Shown: piece by piece, positions 1 to 9,910 of the stretch | Layout: each line of letters begins with the position of its first letter | How positions within the stretch are numbered: the stretch's first letter is position 1 | Assembly: GCA_028713225.1 (NCBI GenBank) | Contig: JAQTOS010000007.1 | Span: 1-64,000 of the forward strand | DNA from: Candidatus Altimarinota bacterium | GTDB lineage: Bacteria > Patescibacteriota > Gracilibacteria > BD1-5 > UBA6164 | Direction: 5' to 3' | DNA length: 64,000 nt | Notes under the pieces: generated by a model | What the model was told of the DNA's origin: nothing | Database searches by the model: none | The model's input: only the letters and a program-made list of their open reading frames with translations | Position numbers and translations under genes: made by a program

Positions 1-10
1 AGAGTGAAAG

Positions 11-133
11 ATGAATATCATTAAGAAATTACTGTTCGAACTTTTAGTGAACACTAAAAAAGAGCTTCAGATTACTGAAACTCCTTTGTTTAGGGCTTAT
101 AAAATGTTAAAAAACCGATATGGAGGTGCCTAG
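11..133 (+). CDS. possible C-terminal end of an ORF running into tRNA-Cys
   Basis: An open frame enters from the left edge and ends at TAG inside the 3' end of the minus-strand tRNA-Cys gene. From the ATG it gives 40 residues with Lys/Leu-rich helical character, ending GGA. Upstream of the ATG the same frame stays open through one in-frame TGA, so the real start may lie outside the window. It uses AAG, CTG and CGA codons, which are uncommon in the neighbouring genes. No family is recognised, and chance read-through is quite possible. Confidence 0.2.
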   Translation: MNIIKKLLFELLVNTKKELQITETPLFRAYKMLKNRYGGA

Positions 134-194
134 CGGGTTCGAACCGCTGTGAAGGGTGTTGCAGACCCGTGCATAACCACTTTGCTAAGGCACC
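121..194 (-). tRNA. tRNA-Cys (GCA)
   Basis: The reverse complement folds as a tRNA. A 7-bp acceptor stem pairs GGTGCCT with AGGCACC, the T arm carries GGTTCGAACCC, the anticodon loop is CTGCAAC with anticodon GCA, the discriminator is U (usual for tRNA-Cys) and CCA is encoded. The outer pair of the anticodon stem appears to be a C-U mismatch. Cys is read by UGU/UGC, so this tRNA is unrelated to the UGA recoding. Confidence 0.95.
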
Positions 195-246
195 TTGAAA
201 TCTAATGTGGGAAATAAAACCCCCTTAGAAGTGAGGGGATTTTATG

Positions 247-313
247 TAAAAAAAGCGAAAAATCAAATAATTTTATTAAATAGCCTTTTATTTGATTTTT
301 AACTTCGCTTTTT
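247..313. terminator. long imperfect inverted repeat, bidirectional terminator
   Basis: A run of A, GCGAA and ATCAAATAA is mirrored by TTATTTGAT, TTCGC and a run of T across a short AT-rich loop. It overlaps the stop of the small minus-strand gene at 299-571 and probably ends transcription of that gene and of anything arriving from the left. Confidence 0.65.
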
Positions 314-571
314 ATCTAGCACAGCATCAACTTGTTTATTATATTTAGATAAAGCTGATACTACTTTTATCATCATCTGATTTATAGGAATATTTTTTTT
401 ATTATATTTTTTACAAAAAATAGTAGGATTTGATTGTCAATTTCTTAATATACTTAATATATATTCCAAATTTTCTCTAGTTAGATTTTCAAGCTCTCTA
501 TTAAAAGAATCTAATTCTTTTTTTACTAGAGACTCTACATTTATGCGATTTGTATTTTGTGTTTCAGTCAT
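299..571 (-). CDS. hypothetical 90-residue helical protein
   Basis: Opens with ATG at 571 and ends with TAA at 299, inside the terminator palindrome. One in-frame TGA is read as Gly (in LRNGQSN). The protein is charged, rich in Asn, Lys and Glu, with a probably helical first half (ESLVKKELDSFNRELENL) and a basic C-terminus. It has no signal peptide or membrane segment, so it is presumably cytoplasmic. No family is recognised. It stands alone, divergent from uvrB. Confidence 0.6.
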
Positions 572-697
572 AATTTTATAGTTAATTTCTAATTCCTAAG
601 AATGATAATATATTTAAAAAAAAATTTCAAGAATTTTTTGTTATTTTTGTTAAAAACTATATAATATCTAGCAATTTTAAATCTAAAAGAAGAAAAA

Positions 698-2827
698 ATG
701 TTTAACTTAAAATGAAAATATAAACCAACTTGAGACCAACCTAAAGCCATTGATGAACTTACAAAATACATAAATAATTGACATAAATATCAAACTTTAT
801 GGTGAGTAACAGGGAGTTGAAAGACTTTTACTATGGCAAATATTATAAACCAAATTCAAAAACCAACTCTGGTAATAGCTCATAACAAAACTCTTGCAGC
901 ACAATTAGCGGGGGAATTTAGAGAATTCTTTCCAGATAATGCAGTTCATTATTTTGTTTCATACTATGATTATTATCAACCAGAAGCTTATGTTCAAAAA
1001 ACTGATACTTATATAGAAAAAGAAGCAACAATAAACGAAGAAATTGATAGACTTAGACATGCAGCAACTGTATCGCTTCTTACTAGAAAAGATGTTATAA
1101 TTGTAGCTTCTGTATCTTGTATTTATGGTATTTGAGATATAAGTGCATATATGGGTTCTACTTTTGATATGGAAGTAGGGAAAACTTATGAAATGGAAGA
1201 AATTTTAAAACAATTAGTTTGAATGCAATTCAAAAGAGCTAGTTCAGATTTCAAACCTGGAACTTTTCATGTTATGTGAGATGTTTTGGAAATATTTCCA
1301 TCAAGCGAAGAAACTATTTATACTATTGAATTTTGGTGAGATGAAGTAACTTCAATAACTAGAAGAAATTATCTAACTGGAGAAATTTATGAAAACTTAC
1401 ATAATATCACTATATTTCCAGCTAAACATACAGTAACAACAAAAGAAAGAATAGCTGAAATAGTTCCTGAAATCAAAAAAGAACTAGATGAAAGATTGGC
1501 ATTTTTTAATGCGAATTGAGATTTATTAAAAGCTGAAAGGTTAAAGTCAAAAGTAGAATACGATTTGGAAATGATGAGTGAAGTTGGTTATGTAAACTGA
1601 ATAGAAAACTATTCTAGATACTTAGATGGTAGATGAGATTGATTAGCTCCAGCAACACTTATAGATTATTTTGGTGATGATTTTCTGACTTTTATAGATG
1701 AATCACATATGAGTATTCCTCAAATTGGTTGAATGTACGCATGAGATAGAGCTAGAAAAACTAATCTTGTAGAAAACTGATTTAGATTACCGTCAGCTAT
1801 GGATAATAGACCGCTTAGATTTGAAGAATTTGAAGCCAAACTTGGACAAGTTATGGCAGTTTCAGCAACTCCTGGAAAATACGAAATAGCGCAAAGTGTT
1901 GATACTAAAGATATAGAAAAATTCTTTGAATTTGATCCAGAAACAGATGGAGAATGGATAAGTTCTGAAGAAAATAGAATTGTTCAACAGGTAATTAGAC
2001 CAACTTGATTACTTGACCCACAAATTGAACTCATGCCAATGGAATATATGGTCGATGATATTATGAAAAATATATCTGAGGTACTAGATAATAATGAAAG
2101 AATGCTTATTACTACAATTACTAAGAGATCAAGCGAAGAATTAAACGATTATTTACTAGAAAATGGTATAAAAACTAGATATTTACACAGTGAAATAGAA
2201 ACTCTAGAAAGACTTGAAATTTTAAAAGATTTGAGAACAGGGAAAATAGATGTAATAGTTTGAGTTAATTTACTTAGAGAATGACTTGATTTACCAGAAG
2301 TTTCGAGAATTGCGATTATTGATGCTGATAAACAATGATTTTTGAGATCAGAATCAGCTCTTATACAGATAATTTGAAGAGCAGCCAGAAATAGTAATGG
2401 TAAAGTTATAATGTACTCTGAAAAATATAAATCAAGATTAAAAGATTTGGATTCAACTAAATCTACTATGAAATTCGCTCTTTGAGAATTATATAAATTT
2501 GATGAAGGGAAGTGGATAAATCCTGAAGGTTTAATTATTTCAAATGCTATGAGAAAAGCAATAGATTTAACTTATTACAGAAGATGAGTTCAAAATAAAT
2601 ATAATGAAGAAAATAATATTACACCAACAACAGTAATTTCTGAAATAAAAGAAAGCTGAATGAATAATAAGAAAAGAGATTATAGTCAAATAGATTTTCA
2701 AAGCATAGAAAAAGAAATCAAAAAATTAGAATTTGAAATGTGAGTAGCTTCATCAAATATGGATTATGAAAAAGCTCGAGACTTGAGAGATACAATTATT
2801 GAACTCAGGAAAGCAAAGAAAAAATAA
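698..2827 (+). CDS. uvrB: UvrABC excinuclease subunit B
   Basis: DNA-damage recognition helicase-like subunit of nucleotide excision repair; it loads at lesions with UvrA and recruits UvrC. The protein has 709 residues, slightly longer than the usual 660-680. Visible are the N-terminal YKPTGDQPKAI motif, Walker A GVTGSGKT at about residues 36-43 with two UGA-encoded glycines, the damage-binding hairpin [10 protein letters not shown], the DE[ST]H-type box FIDESHM, the helicase C-terminal motifs and a UVR domain at the end ([12 protein letters not shown]). The start is the ATG at 698, preceded by an A/G-rich stretch (AAAAGAAGA), because a later ATG would lose the P-loop. Many in-frame TGA codons all map to conserved Gly. 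Confidence 0.97.
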
Positions 2828-2892
2828 TTTTGATTTTTCTTAAATTTCTTTTAAAATAGGGAAGAATTTAACATAATAAATAAAATAAATAG

Positions 2893-4842
2893 ATGAAAAT
2901 TAAAGTTTTGGTATTTTTACTATTATCACTGTTTTTCAAATCAACAAGCGCTGAAAATGTAGAAAACGTTTTTCACGATATAAATAAAGATTATATTTAT
3001 TATAATGAACTTCAAAGTCTTTATGATAAATGAATGATTTTCCCAGATTCTGATGCTAAATTTAATGCAAATTCTCTAATAAAAAGAGATGATTTTGTTT
3101 GAATTACTATGGAAGTAAATTGTATGAAATGTATACAACCAAACACTCCTCTAGATTTAATTACAAAATATTCTTGATTAACTCCTTTTTTTGACGTAGT
3201 TCAAACTAATAAAAATTTTTATTGTATTTCAGAGTGAAAAGAAAATTGATTTGCTGTTTGATATGATAAATCCTATAAATGTGATAATTGAACTACAAAA
3301 ACCGGAGATGAACCTTTTTGTATAAATAATAATATCACAAAAGAAGAAGCTTTAGCTATAATGCTTAGAAAATCTTCTATTTTCACTCTAGCTGACAGTG
3401 ATCAAATTATAAAAGATATTTATAACTGAACTATTAGTGAAAATTTAGCAAATGATGTCCCAGCTAAAATAAATGGAAATCCCTATACTTTTTACTGATA
3501 TTTTAAAAAAGCATTAGAATACAAATTAGTAGAATATGATACTGCTTGAAATAAGCATGAATATAAATTAATAGAAAAAGATTCAAATGGGAATCTAAAT
3601 CCTAAAAAAGCTATAACAAAACAAGAATTTTTAAATTGGGCCTATATATTACTAAAAGCTAATTCTTGTAATATTTCAGCAAATCAAACAAAACTAAATA
3701 TATGAGTTGACTTAAATATACTTGATAAATCTTGTAATAAAACAATTTCTAGCTGTCCTAAATCTGATTTAAAAAACTCATCTGAAACAACTTATGATTT
3801 AAAAGCCATTGTTGGATGAGTAGATTTATCAAAATTAACAGATAATTCATATGTTCGGCAATTATACAATACAGATACTTGAGAATCTGCTATGATTTAT
3901 TGAGTATATATTGATAACTATAAATTCAACAATTGACATCGGAATATAAATTTAACAGTAGTAGATTCTGATTGAAATATTTGAAAAGCAAAATGAACTT
4001 TGTACGTAAATAATAACAATAATAATTGATTTTCAATAGATATGACAGCAAATCCTGTTTATTGAAATGCTTATTTATGAGTTAATTTTACATCTACAAA
4101 TTCTGACACTATAGGGAATTATACTTATTCTTGGAATTTCTGAGACTGACAAACTTGAGAATGAATGAATATAGACCATATATACCAAAATCCCTGAGTT
4201 TACGAAGCTGTTTTAATAGTCACAAATACACAAACTTGAGAAAAAGAAGAAGCTCGTGTTACAATAAAAGTTGATAATTTTATTAAATGCTCTAATTCTT
4301 GTTCTTGTGATAAGGGAAGTGTATGTACTACAAAAGATCCAAAAGTTTGTGCAGTATCATGAATTTGTATAAAAGATACTGACCTCGATTGATTAGCTGA
4401 TAACGTCGATAAATGTCCTGTGGTTTATTGACCAATTATAAATCAGGGTTGTCCTATATTATCAAATTCTTGTTCATCAAACTGTGCTTGTCCAAAATGA
4501 TCTACTTGTAGTTCAAAAGATTGAAGCGTTTGTTCAAAAATATGAATTTGTGCTCCAGATAATAGATGTAATAGCGATTGTTCTTGTGATAAGGGAAGTG
4601 TATGTTCTACAAAAGACCCAAATATCTGTTCAAAAGAATGAATATGTGTTCCAGAAAATTCATGTTTATATCCAAGTTCTGGTTCTAGTATATTCTGAAA
4701 TATGATATGTAGAACTTGTCCTTGTGATTTAAACTTTGATTTCTTGGCTTCAGTAAGGAAATGTGACACTATTTTCCCAGCTATAATATCACCAGATAAG
4801 CAAACAATATATTCAAAATGAAATAATTACTTAATTAAATAA
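2893..4842 (+). CDS. exported Cys-rich surface protein with PKD and thrombospondin-3-like segments
   Basis: 649 residues with an N-terminal signal peptide (MKIKVLVFLLLSLFF..SA). An SLH-like first half (FHDI..L.. and EALAIMLRKSS segments) leads into a PKD-type beta domain at about 370-463 (YSWNFGDG, then HIYQNPGVYEA). Next come a calcium-binding thrombospondin type 3-like motif at about 496-510 (DTDLDGLADNVDKCP) and several Cys-rich units of the form CSCDKGSVC. The Cys units are near-copies of one another at the DNA level. It was probably secreted and disulfide-bonded or metal-stabilised on the surface. It sits 65 nt after uvrB and 4 nt before the MscS-like gene. Its function is not known; an adhesive or structural role is inferred. 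Confidence 0.85.
4299..4619. repeat. near-identical intragenic repeat encoding CSCDKGSVC units
   Basis: Two copies of a roughly 40-nt segment, beginning near 4300 and 4579, are almost identical at DNA level (both start TGTTCTTGTGATAAGGGAAG). They encode the same Cys-rich peptide unit followed by STKDP or TTKDP. More diverged Cys units lie between and after them. This looks like recent internal duplication in the surface protein. Confidence 0.8.
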
Positions 4843-4846
4843 AAAA

Positions 4847-5692
4847 ATGTTAGATTTACTTGAAATATTTAAAGAATTCAGAGAGGAAATTTATTTTCTT
4901 AGTTTTGCTGCTATAATATTTAGTATAGAATATTATTTTAGAAAAGCTAAAAAATCAATAAAACAATCTCTTCATGACAAATATTGAGCAATAACTGAAT
5001 GAGAAGAAATCTCTTTGGAATCGGACGAATTCTATATAGATTATTATAAAAAAATGCAATTAATCGACTTAATAAGAGTTTCTCTTATTTTTGTCTTTAT
5101 ATTTGGTTTGATTTTATACAAAAGTCCTTCAGCATTCTCGTTTTTAGCGATTGCGGCTTGAGCAATTATAATAACTTTTAAAGATGCAATTCTATCTTTT
5201 CTAGGATTTTTCTATATTATGACAAATTATAAAATATGAGATGTTATAATAGTTTGAGAAAGCATGGGTGAAATTATTTATATAAAACCACTTTTTGTTG
5301 GAGCTATATGAAAAGATTCAAATTGAGAACATAATTGACAATTCTATATGTTTCCGAATTCCAAGTTTCTAACTGATACTGTTAAAAAAGAAGAAATCAA
5401 AATATCGAATTTTCAAAGAGAACATATTGATATATTTTTTTCAAAAGATATATTCTGAATTGATTTTTTAGAATTCAAAGAAAAACTTACATGATATTTA
5501 GATACAAAATTCGAAATAAAAACTGTAGATGATGTTTGAAATTATAAAACATATATTGGTTATAAATATAAAATGAGATTTAATTATGATAAAGAAAATT
5601 TACATATAAAATTAACATTTATCGAAAAACCAATTAATAGTTTGATATTGAGAGAGGAAATTTTTACATATATAGAATGACTTAAAAAATAA
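4847..5692 (+). CDS. MscS-like mechanosensitive ion channel protein
   Basis: 281 residues with about three N-terminal hydrophobic helices, followed by the MscS beta domain: IGDVIIVGESMGEIIYIKPL, then the FPNSKFL segment equivalent to the conserved IPN loop. The family releases osmolytes when membrane tension rises. The pore helix is the Ala/Gly-rich FLAIAAGAIIITFKDAILSFLGF at about residues 97-119; several of its glycines are UGA. It lies 4 nt behind the Cys-rich surface protein gene, so the two are probably cotranscribed, and it is closed by a palindromic terminator. Confidence 0.85.
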
Positions 5693-5716
5693 TGGCTTAT
5701 ATAAGCCATTATTTTA
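5691..5716 (+). terminator. terminator after the MscS-like gene
   Basis: A perfect 10-bp palindrome (AATGGCTTAT with ATAAGCCATT) overlaps the TAA stop and is followed by ATTTT. Confidence 0.8.
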
Positions 5717-5973
5717 ATAAAACTTAAAATTTTTCGATTTAAGCGTGTTTAAATAAAAAAGACGATATCTTTATCATAAAAATATATAAAATAACAAGGA
5801 TTTTTAGTATTTTTTCTTAAAAATATAAAAAATAGAGAAATACCTGACAAATATGTTTTTAGAAATTTTATGAAATTAAATTAATTCGAAAATAGAAAAA
5901 TCATATATTAAAATCTGAATTAAATATTTTAAAAGTAATTTATATACATATAAAAGACTAATCCCATAAAAGC

Positions 5974-6017
5974 ATTAAATTACTTAACATAAGTTATATT
6001 ATGTTAAGTAATTTAAT
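5974..6017. repeat. perfect 19-bp inverted repeat, 6-nt loop
   Basis: Left arm 5974-5992 (ATTAAATTACTTAACATAA) is exactly mirrored at 5999-6017 around the loop GTTATA. No T run follows, so it is not a typical intrinsic terminator. It could be an element end, an operator or a cruciform site. It lies about 180 nt before the apparently imported glucosaminidase gene. Confidence 0.85.
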
Positions 6018-6101
6018 TTGAAATATTCTATTCCCCAAATCTATAAAACAATATTTTTTTATAGGATATTTTTTATATTTGTCTAAGTACTTATGGCATA
6101 T

Positions 6102-6124
6102 AAACTTTTAAAAAAAGTTTTTTT
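6102..6124 (+). terminator. weak hairpin with T run
   Basis: AAACTTTT pairs with AAAAGTTT around AAA and is followed by four T. It is short and AT-only, so termination strength is doubtful. It sits just before the TATAAT box of the glucosaminidase gene. Confidence 0.35.
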
Positions 6125-6127
6125 GAA

Positions 6128-6133
6128 TATAAT
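6128..6133 (+). promoter_or_regulatory. candidate -10 box of the glucosaminidase gene
   Basis: An exact TATAAT lies 64 nt before the ATG. I see no good -35 box at 16-18 nt upstream. The gene also has a textbook Shine-Dalgarno (AAGGAG, 6182-6187, 9 nt before ATG), stronger than those seen before most genes here. Confidence 0.45.
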
Positions 6134-6196
6134 AGATAAACTACATTTCCCTAAATTAGGAATTGTGTAAATTCAACAACCAAGGAGAATCATCTT

Positions 6197-6844
6197 ATGG
6201 ATGTAATCAGGCGAAGCTTCCTTGCATTAATACTTGTTTACTCAAGTTTATTTGCAGGAACACCAAAGGAAATATTTATTTCTGGGCTTATACAAGCCAT
6301 AATGAAAGCAAAGAAGTCCTTTGCAAATGATAATATTATCATAGGGATTCCTAATAGTCTAATATTAGGACAAGCATCATTAGAATCTGATGATGGGAAT
6401 AGTCCTTTGGCTAGGAAATTTAATAACTATTTTGGTCTGACCGGTCAAAATGGTTACCTAAAGTTTGATAGTATGACTGAATCTGTTCGTACTTATTTAA
6501 AAACTTTAAAAACTCATAAAGCTTATAAAGGCTTTCGTAATGCTCGTTTAAGAGGCGAAAATAATCCCCACAAACTGATTGATTACATTGCGAAATCATA
6601 TGCCGAAGATAAGAATTATGCAAAAAAAGTGAAAGGGAGAATATCCGAACATCTTTTTACAAGATTTGATTTCATTCCTCTTGTACCTAAAAAAGATTCA
6701 GAAACAATAAATCATTCTCTTTTTGTTAATAACGAGATATGTGTATCTGAAGATAATACTTTTGATATCAATGAAGCTTTAAATATGAGTAAAAATACTC
6801 TTAAAGTCTTTAATGAATCAATTCAACAAGAAAGCCCGCTTTAA
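6197..6844 (+). CDS. exported glucosaminidase-family peptidoglycan hydrolase, probably acquired
   Basis: 215 residues. An N-terminal signal peptide (RRSFLALILVYSSLFAG) precedes a Bax/FlgJ-type N-acetylglucosaminidase fold at about residues 25-155. The expected catalytic Glu lies in LGQASLESDDGNS, followed by NNYFGLTG, the family's G-K-x-x-Y-F-G-x-K-like block, and a C-terminal tail of unknown role. The family cleaves glycan strands of peptidoglycan. All 11 Gly codons are GGN (GGG, GGT, GGC, GGA) and none is TGA; several Arg are CGT, while neighbours use TGA and AGA heavily. It ends in TAA, so it reads the same in both codes. With its strong SD and own terminator it looks like a recent transfer from a standard-code bacterium or phage. 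Confidence 0.85.
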   Translation: MDVIRRSFLALILVYSSLFAGTPKEIFISGLIQAIMKAKKSFANDNIIIGIPNSLILGQASLESDDGNSPLARKFNNYFGLTGQNGYLKFDSMTESVRTYLKTLKTHKAYKGFRNARLRGENNPHKLIDYIAKSYAEDKNYAKKVKGRISEHLFTRFDFIPLVPKKDSETINHSLFVNNEICVSEDNTFDINEALNMSKNTLKVFNESIQQESPL

Positions 6845-6860
6845 TGCGGACTTCTTTTTT
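6832..6860 (+). terminator. GC-containing terminator of the glucosaminidase gene
   Basis: AAGCCCGC pairs with GCGGACTT (one mismatch) across a TTTAAT loop, followed by CTTTTTT. It overlaps the gene's stop and the stop of convergent murD at 6859. It is more GC-rich than most hairpins in this window. Confidence 0.8.
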
Positions 6861-8184
6861 ATTTAGAATATTTCTCTATATATTTTTTAAATTGCTCAGC
6901 TTTATCTAAATAATTTTTCCAAACTGACATACTTGGCGCTGCATTCGACATTAAACAAGTCTTCCCTTTAGATGTATTTTTATAAGAAAATTTTATAGCC
7001 TCTTCCATGGATTTTGTTTTGAAAAATTTTATTCAATTAAAATCTATTTCTTTTTCATCTTCTTGTTTTTCTAATTCTGGATAAATTTTTATTCCAGTAT
7101 CAGGAAATAAAACTATATTTTCTATTTTATTTTCATCAATAATTTGTCTTAATTCCGTGAAAGTAAAACCTGAATCTTGACCTCATAAAAACAAAGTCCC
7201 TATTTTGTTTCAAAATGTTTTTATCGCAGCAATAGTCGATTCTGGTGTAGTAGCCATTGCATCATCTATAAAAGTAATTCACATGTAAGTTCAAATATCT
7301 TCCATTCTATGACTAAGCCCGGAAAAAGTTTTTAAAACTTCTTTTAAAATATTAAAATCTATTCATAAAATATCACAAACTCATATTACAGAGCTTATAT
7401 TTTTCTTATTATGTTCACCAAGTAATACTATTTCTTTATCATCAAAAATTTCATTTCATTGTACAAAAAATTTATTTCACGCGAAATTATATTTTCAGTC
7501 AGTTCCAAAATATATAGGATTTTCTATTTCAAATCTGTTAAAAAGTTCATAATTTACAAGTTTATTTTCACAATTGTAAAACAAATTAAATTTGGCTTTT
7601 GTATAATTTTCTCTTCATAAATGCCAATCTAAGTGTACATCATAAACATTATTTAAAATTCCTATAAACAATTTTGGTTTCAAAACTTCTAGCATATAAC
7701 TAGATAATTCGTAAACTATGAAATCATATTTTTCTCAAGACATAACATCTACTTCATCCAAAACTGGTGTTCAAATATTTCATACAAGCTTAACTGAAAA
7801 TCAAGCTTTTTTCAAAACCTCATAAACCAAAGTTGAAGTTGTTGACTTCCCTTTAGATCAAGTTACTCAAATAACTTTTCAATTGTAATTATCAAAAAAC
7901 ATTTGAGTTTGGCTAGTGAATTTATCCCTATATGGAGCCAAATTCTCGTTGTAAGGACTTAGACCTGGAGATTTAATAATTATATCAAAATCTTGCAAAT
8001 TATCAGCATAATTTTCTCAAGAAATGAAATTTACTCATAAATTATCACTGACTTCTCATTTATCTAAAATTGTAATATTTTCTTTTAAAATTCAGTTTTT
8101 TAATAAAAAATTCAAACTACTCTTCCCCTCTTTTCAGAATCCTAAAATTGCTATTTTTTTATTTTCTAAATCTGTTATTTTCAT
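6859..8184 (-). CDS. murD: UDP-N-acetylmuramoyl-L-alanine--D-glutamate ligase
   Basis: ATP-dependent ligase adding D-Glu to UDP-MurNAc-L-Ala in cytoplasmic peptidoglycan precursor synthesis. 441 residues, normal for the family. An N-terminal Rossmann-like domain (ILGFGKEGKSS, IIKSPGLSPYN) is followed by the ATP loop GVTGSKGKST, ELSSYMLE (ELSSFQLE in most MurD), the central-domain motif NNVYDVHLDWH and the C-terminal domain FIDDAMATTPEST. The ATP-loop Gly residues are partly UGA-encoded. Its start overlaps the end of the DedA-type gene by 10 nt, so the two are cotranscribed. MurC or MurF are excluded by the SPGLSP and ELSSY pattern. Confidence 0.93.
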
Positions 8185-8768
8185 GAGTTATTTTGTATTC
8201 TAATAAAGTAAATAAACCAAGACACAATAGCAATTACAACTATTATACTAATTTCACTTGTGTATTTATGAAATATACCAAGCATTCATTCTCACAAATA
8301 ATATCAAACTAGACTTAAAACAGCTGACCACATCGTCGCTCAAACAAAAGTTAATATTGCAAACCATTTAAAATCCATTTTAAAAATTCAAGCTGGAATT
8401 GAGATAAGATGTCTTACAACTGGGATAAATCTACCTAAGAAAGTATATAATTTATCATTTTTTAGAAATAAATCTTCTGCTATATGATATTTTTTATGAT
8501 TTATGAAAAAATATTTACCAAATTTAAGTAAAAATGGTTTTCATATAAGTTGTCATAAAATATAGTAATTCACTATAGCTCAAAGTAAACTTGCTATTCA
8601 TCAAGTCAAAATAACCAAGTAAATGTTTAAATCTCAAGTTTTAGCTAAATATCAAGCTGGTATCATAACCGCCTCAGATGGAACTGGAAAAATACTTGAT
8701 TCCATAGCCATAAGTACAAAAATTGACCAGTAATTTAGTTGTCAGAAAAGTTCTATTAAGTGTTGCAT
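8175..8768 (-). CDS. DedA/VTT-family integral membrane protein
   Basis: 197 residues with several hydrophobic segments and the DedA signature: ESSIFPVPSEAVMIPAG near residue 24, then the basic FLGRFIPVVRHLISIPAG block near residue 120. Family members are envelope proteins linked to lipid-carrier flipping and membrane homeostasis. The last codons, TCA TGA AAA TAA, overlap the murD start, and TGA must be read as Gly to reach the stop. Position between a U32-like gene and murD fits envelope biogenesis; the undecaprenyl-carrier role is inference. Confidence 0.9.
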
Positions 8769-8778
8769 ATTTTATTTT

Positions 8779-9843
8779 TTAAACAGTTATAAATGGAGCA
8801 AAAACGAATCTATTTAATTCATTTTTTGTAAATTCATCTGGAAGATAATCTAGATTTAATTCTGATCTATACGCACTATTCCCTCTTTGTATAATATTAT
8901 ATCAAACAGTTTTTAGTTTATAGAAAATATCGTACCTGTTACAAGTCCTTGGACAAATATCATCAGTCGCATAATTTCATCTGTCAGGATTTTCTATTGC
9001 TGAAGTATCACAAAGTCTACCAGTAAAAACCAAAGCCCAAGGATAGTATAAATCAGTTCAAATCGTAGAATTATTTTTATATAAATCATCTCTTTTTTCC
9101 ATAAAATCTAGAGCAAGTCTTTCTATTTTATATCTATCGAGAAATCCTATATATTCTTCTAAACTCATTTCAGCAGAACTATAGAATTTCAATTGCCATT
9201 TAATAATTTCAGCTTTTAGCAATTCTATATCTGATGCTTGTTTATTTTTGATTAATTCTCAAGCTGGATGTACTCAATATCAGTAAGTATCAATAAGTGG
9301 AGTTTTTAATAATTTATGAATAAGTCTTCAAAAAACTGGTTTTAAATTTGTATATTTTGTATTTAGAAGTCTCAAAACTCATAAATCATTTACTACAACT
9401 TCAATCGGGTTTTTGATTGATAAATTATGTAAATATTCAAGCGTTTCTTCTAAATGTGCTAACATTTTATTTCCTACATATGGAGTAACTAGTGTAAAAG
9501 CTCTAGTTTTGTGAGGTGGATATATTTTATTAAATTCTTTGAATAAACTTATAGCTTCTTCGATTTCGTGTTTATATGGGGCTAAATATTCACAATTATC
9601 AGAACCATAATATATTCAATCAATTTTTGAAAATACTTCTTGTCCAAATTTCTTTTTAATTTCTCTGATTGCCATGAAATTTATTTCATATTGTGGAGAT
9701 ATGGTTTCAGCTAGTTCTCCAGGAAAATTTTGCAAAAAGAATCAGGCCAAATCTCTGTCAGATTTCCCTTTTGAAAGTAGATTTCATTCATTTAATAGTT
9801 TGAAATATTCTAGATTTGTTCAAATATGCAAAAAAAACTCCAT
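8779..9843 (-). CDS. U32-like (UbiV/UbiU-type) protein with four cysteines
   Basis: 354 residues. The order of motifs resembles peptidase U32 proteins: SDNCEYL near the N-terminus, a VVVNDLGVLRLL strand, then SSAEMSLEEYIGFLDRYKIERLALDF (the family's RELSLEEI block), and a Cys set at GRLCDTS and ICPRTC. A lone Cys plus CxxxC late in the chain matches the Fe-S ligand pattern known for UbiV-type members, so an iron-sulfur protein is plausible. Substrate unknown. The full U32 FVHGALC motif is degenerate, so this is a divergent member. Ends 10 nt before the DedA gene. Confidence 0.6.
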
Positions 9844-9910
9844 AAAATGCTTTATTTAAAAGTAAATTATGGAGATTATATTGATTTAAAAGCTTTTTTC
9901 AAAAGTTTTA

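Larger units (their letters stand above)
5717..6196. other. gene-free AT-rich spacer upstream of the glucosaminidase gene
   Basis: About 480 bases without a credible reading frame on either strand, even with UGA as Gly. It holds a perfect 19-bp inverted repeat (5974-6017), a weak hairpin with a T run (6102-6124) and a TATAAT box at 6128-6133 without a clear -35 box. The rest shows nothing recognisable. Confidence 0.7.

Noticed and set aside
833-2263. Three separate short uvrB pieces (standard-code reading frames)
   Set aside because: They are one 709-codon gene interrupted only by TGA, which encodes Gly here; no frameshift is needed.
4299-4700. CRISPR-like repeats
   Set aside because: The repeats are in frame within a protein, unevenly spaced and without a palindromic repeat structure or cas genes.
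4443-4769. Minus-strand 108-residue and plus-strand 73-residue frames within the Cys-rich gene
   Set aside because: They overlap the coding Cys repeats in other frames and have no independent signals.
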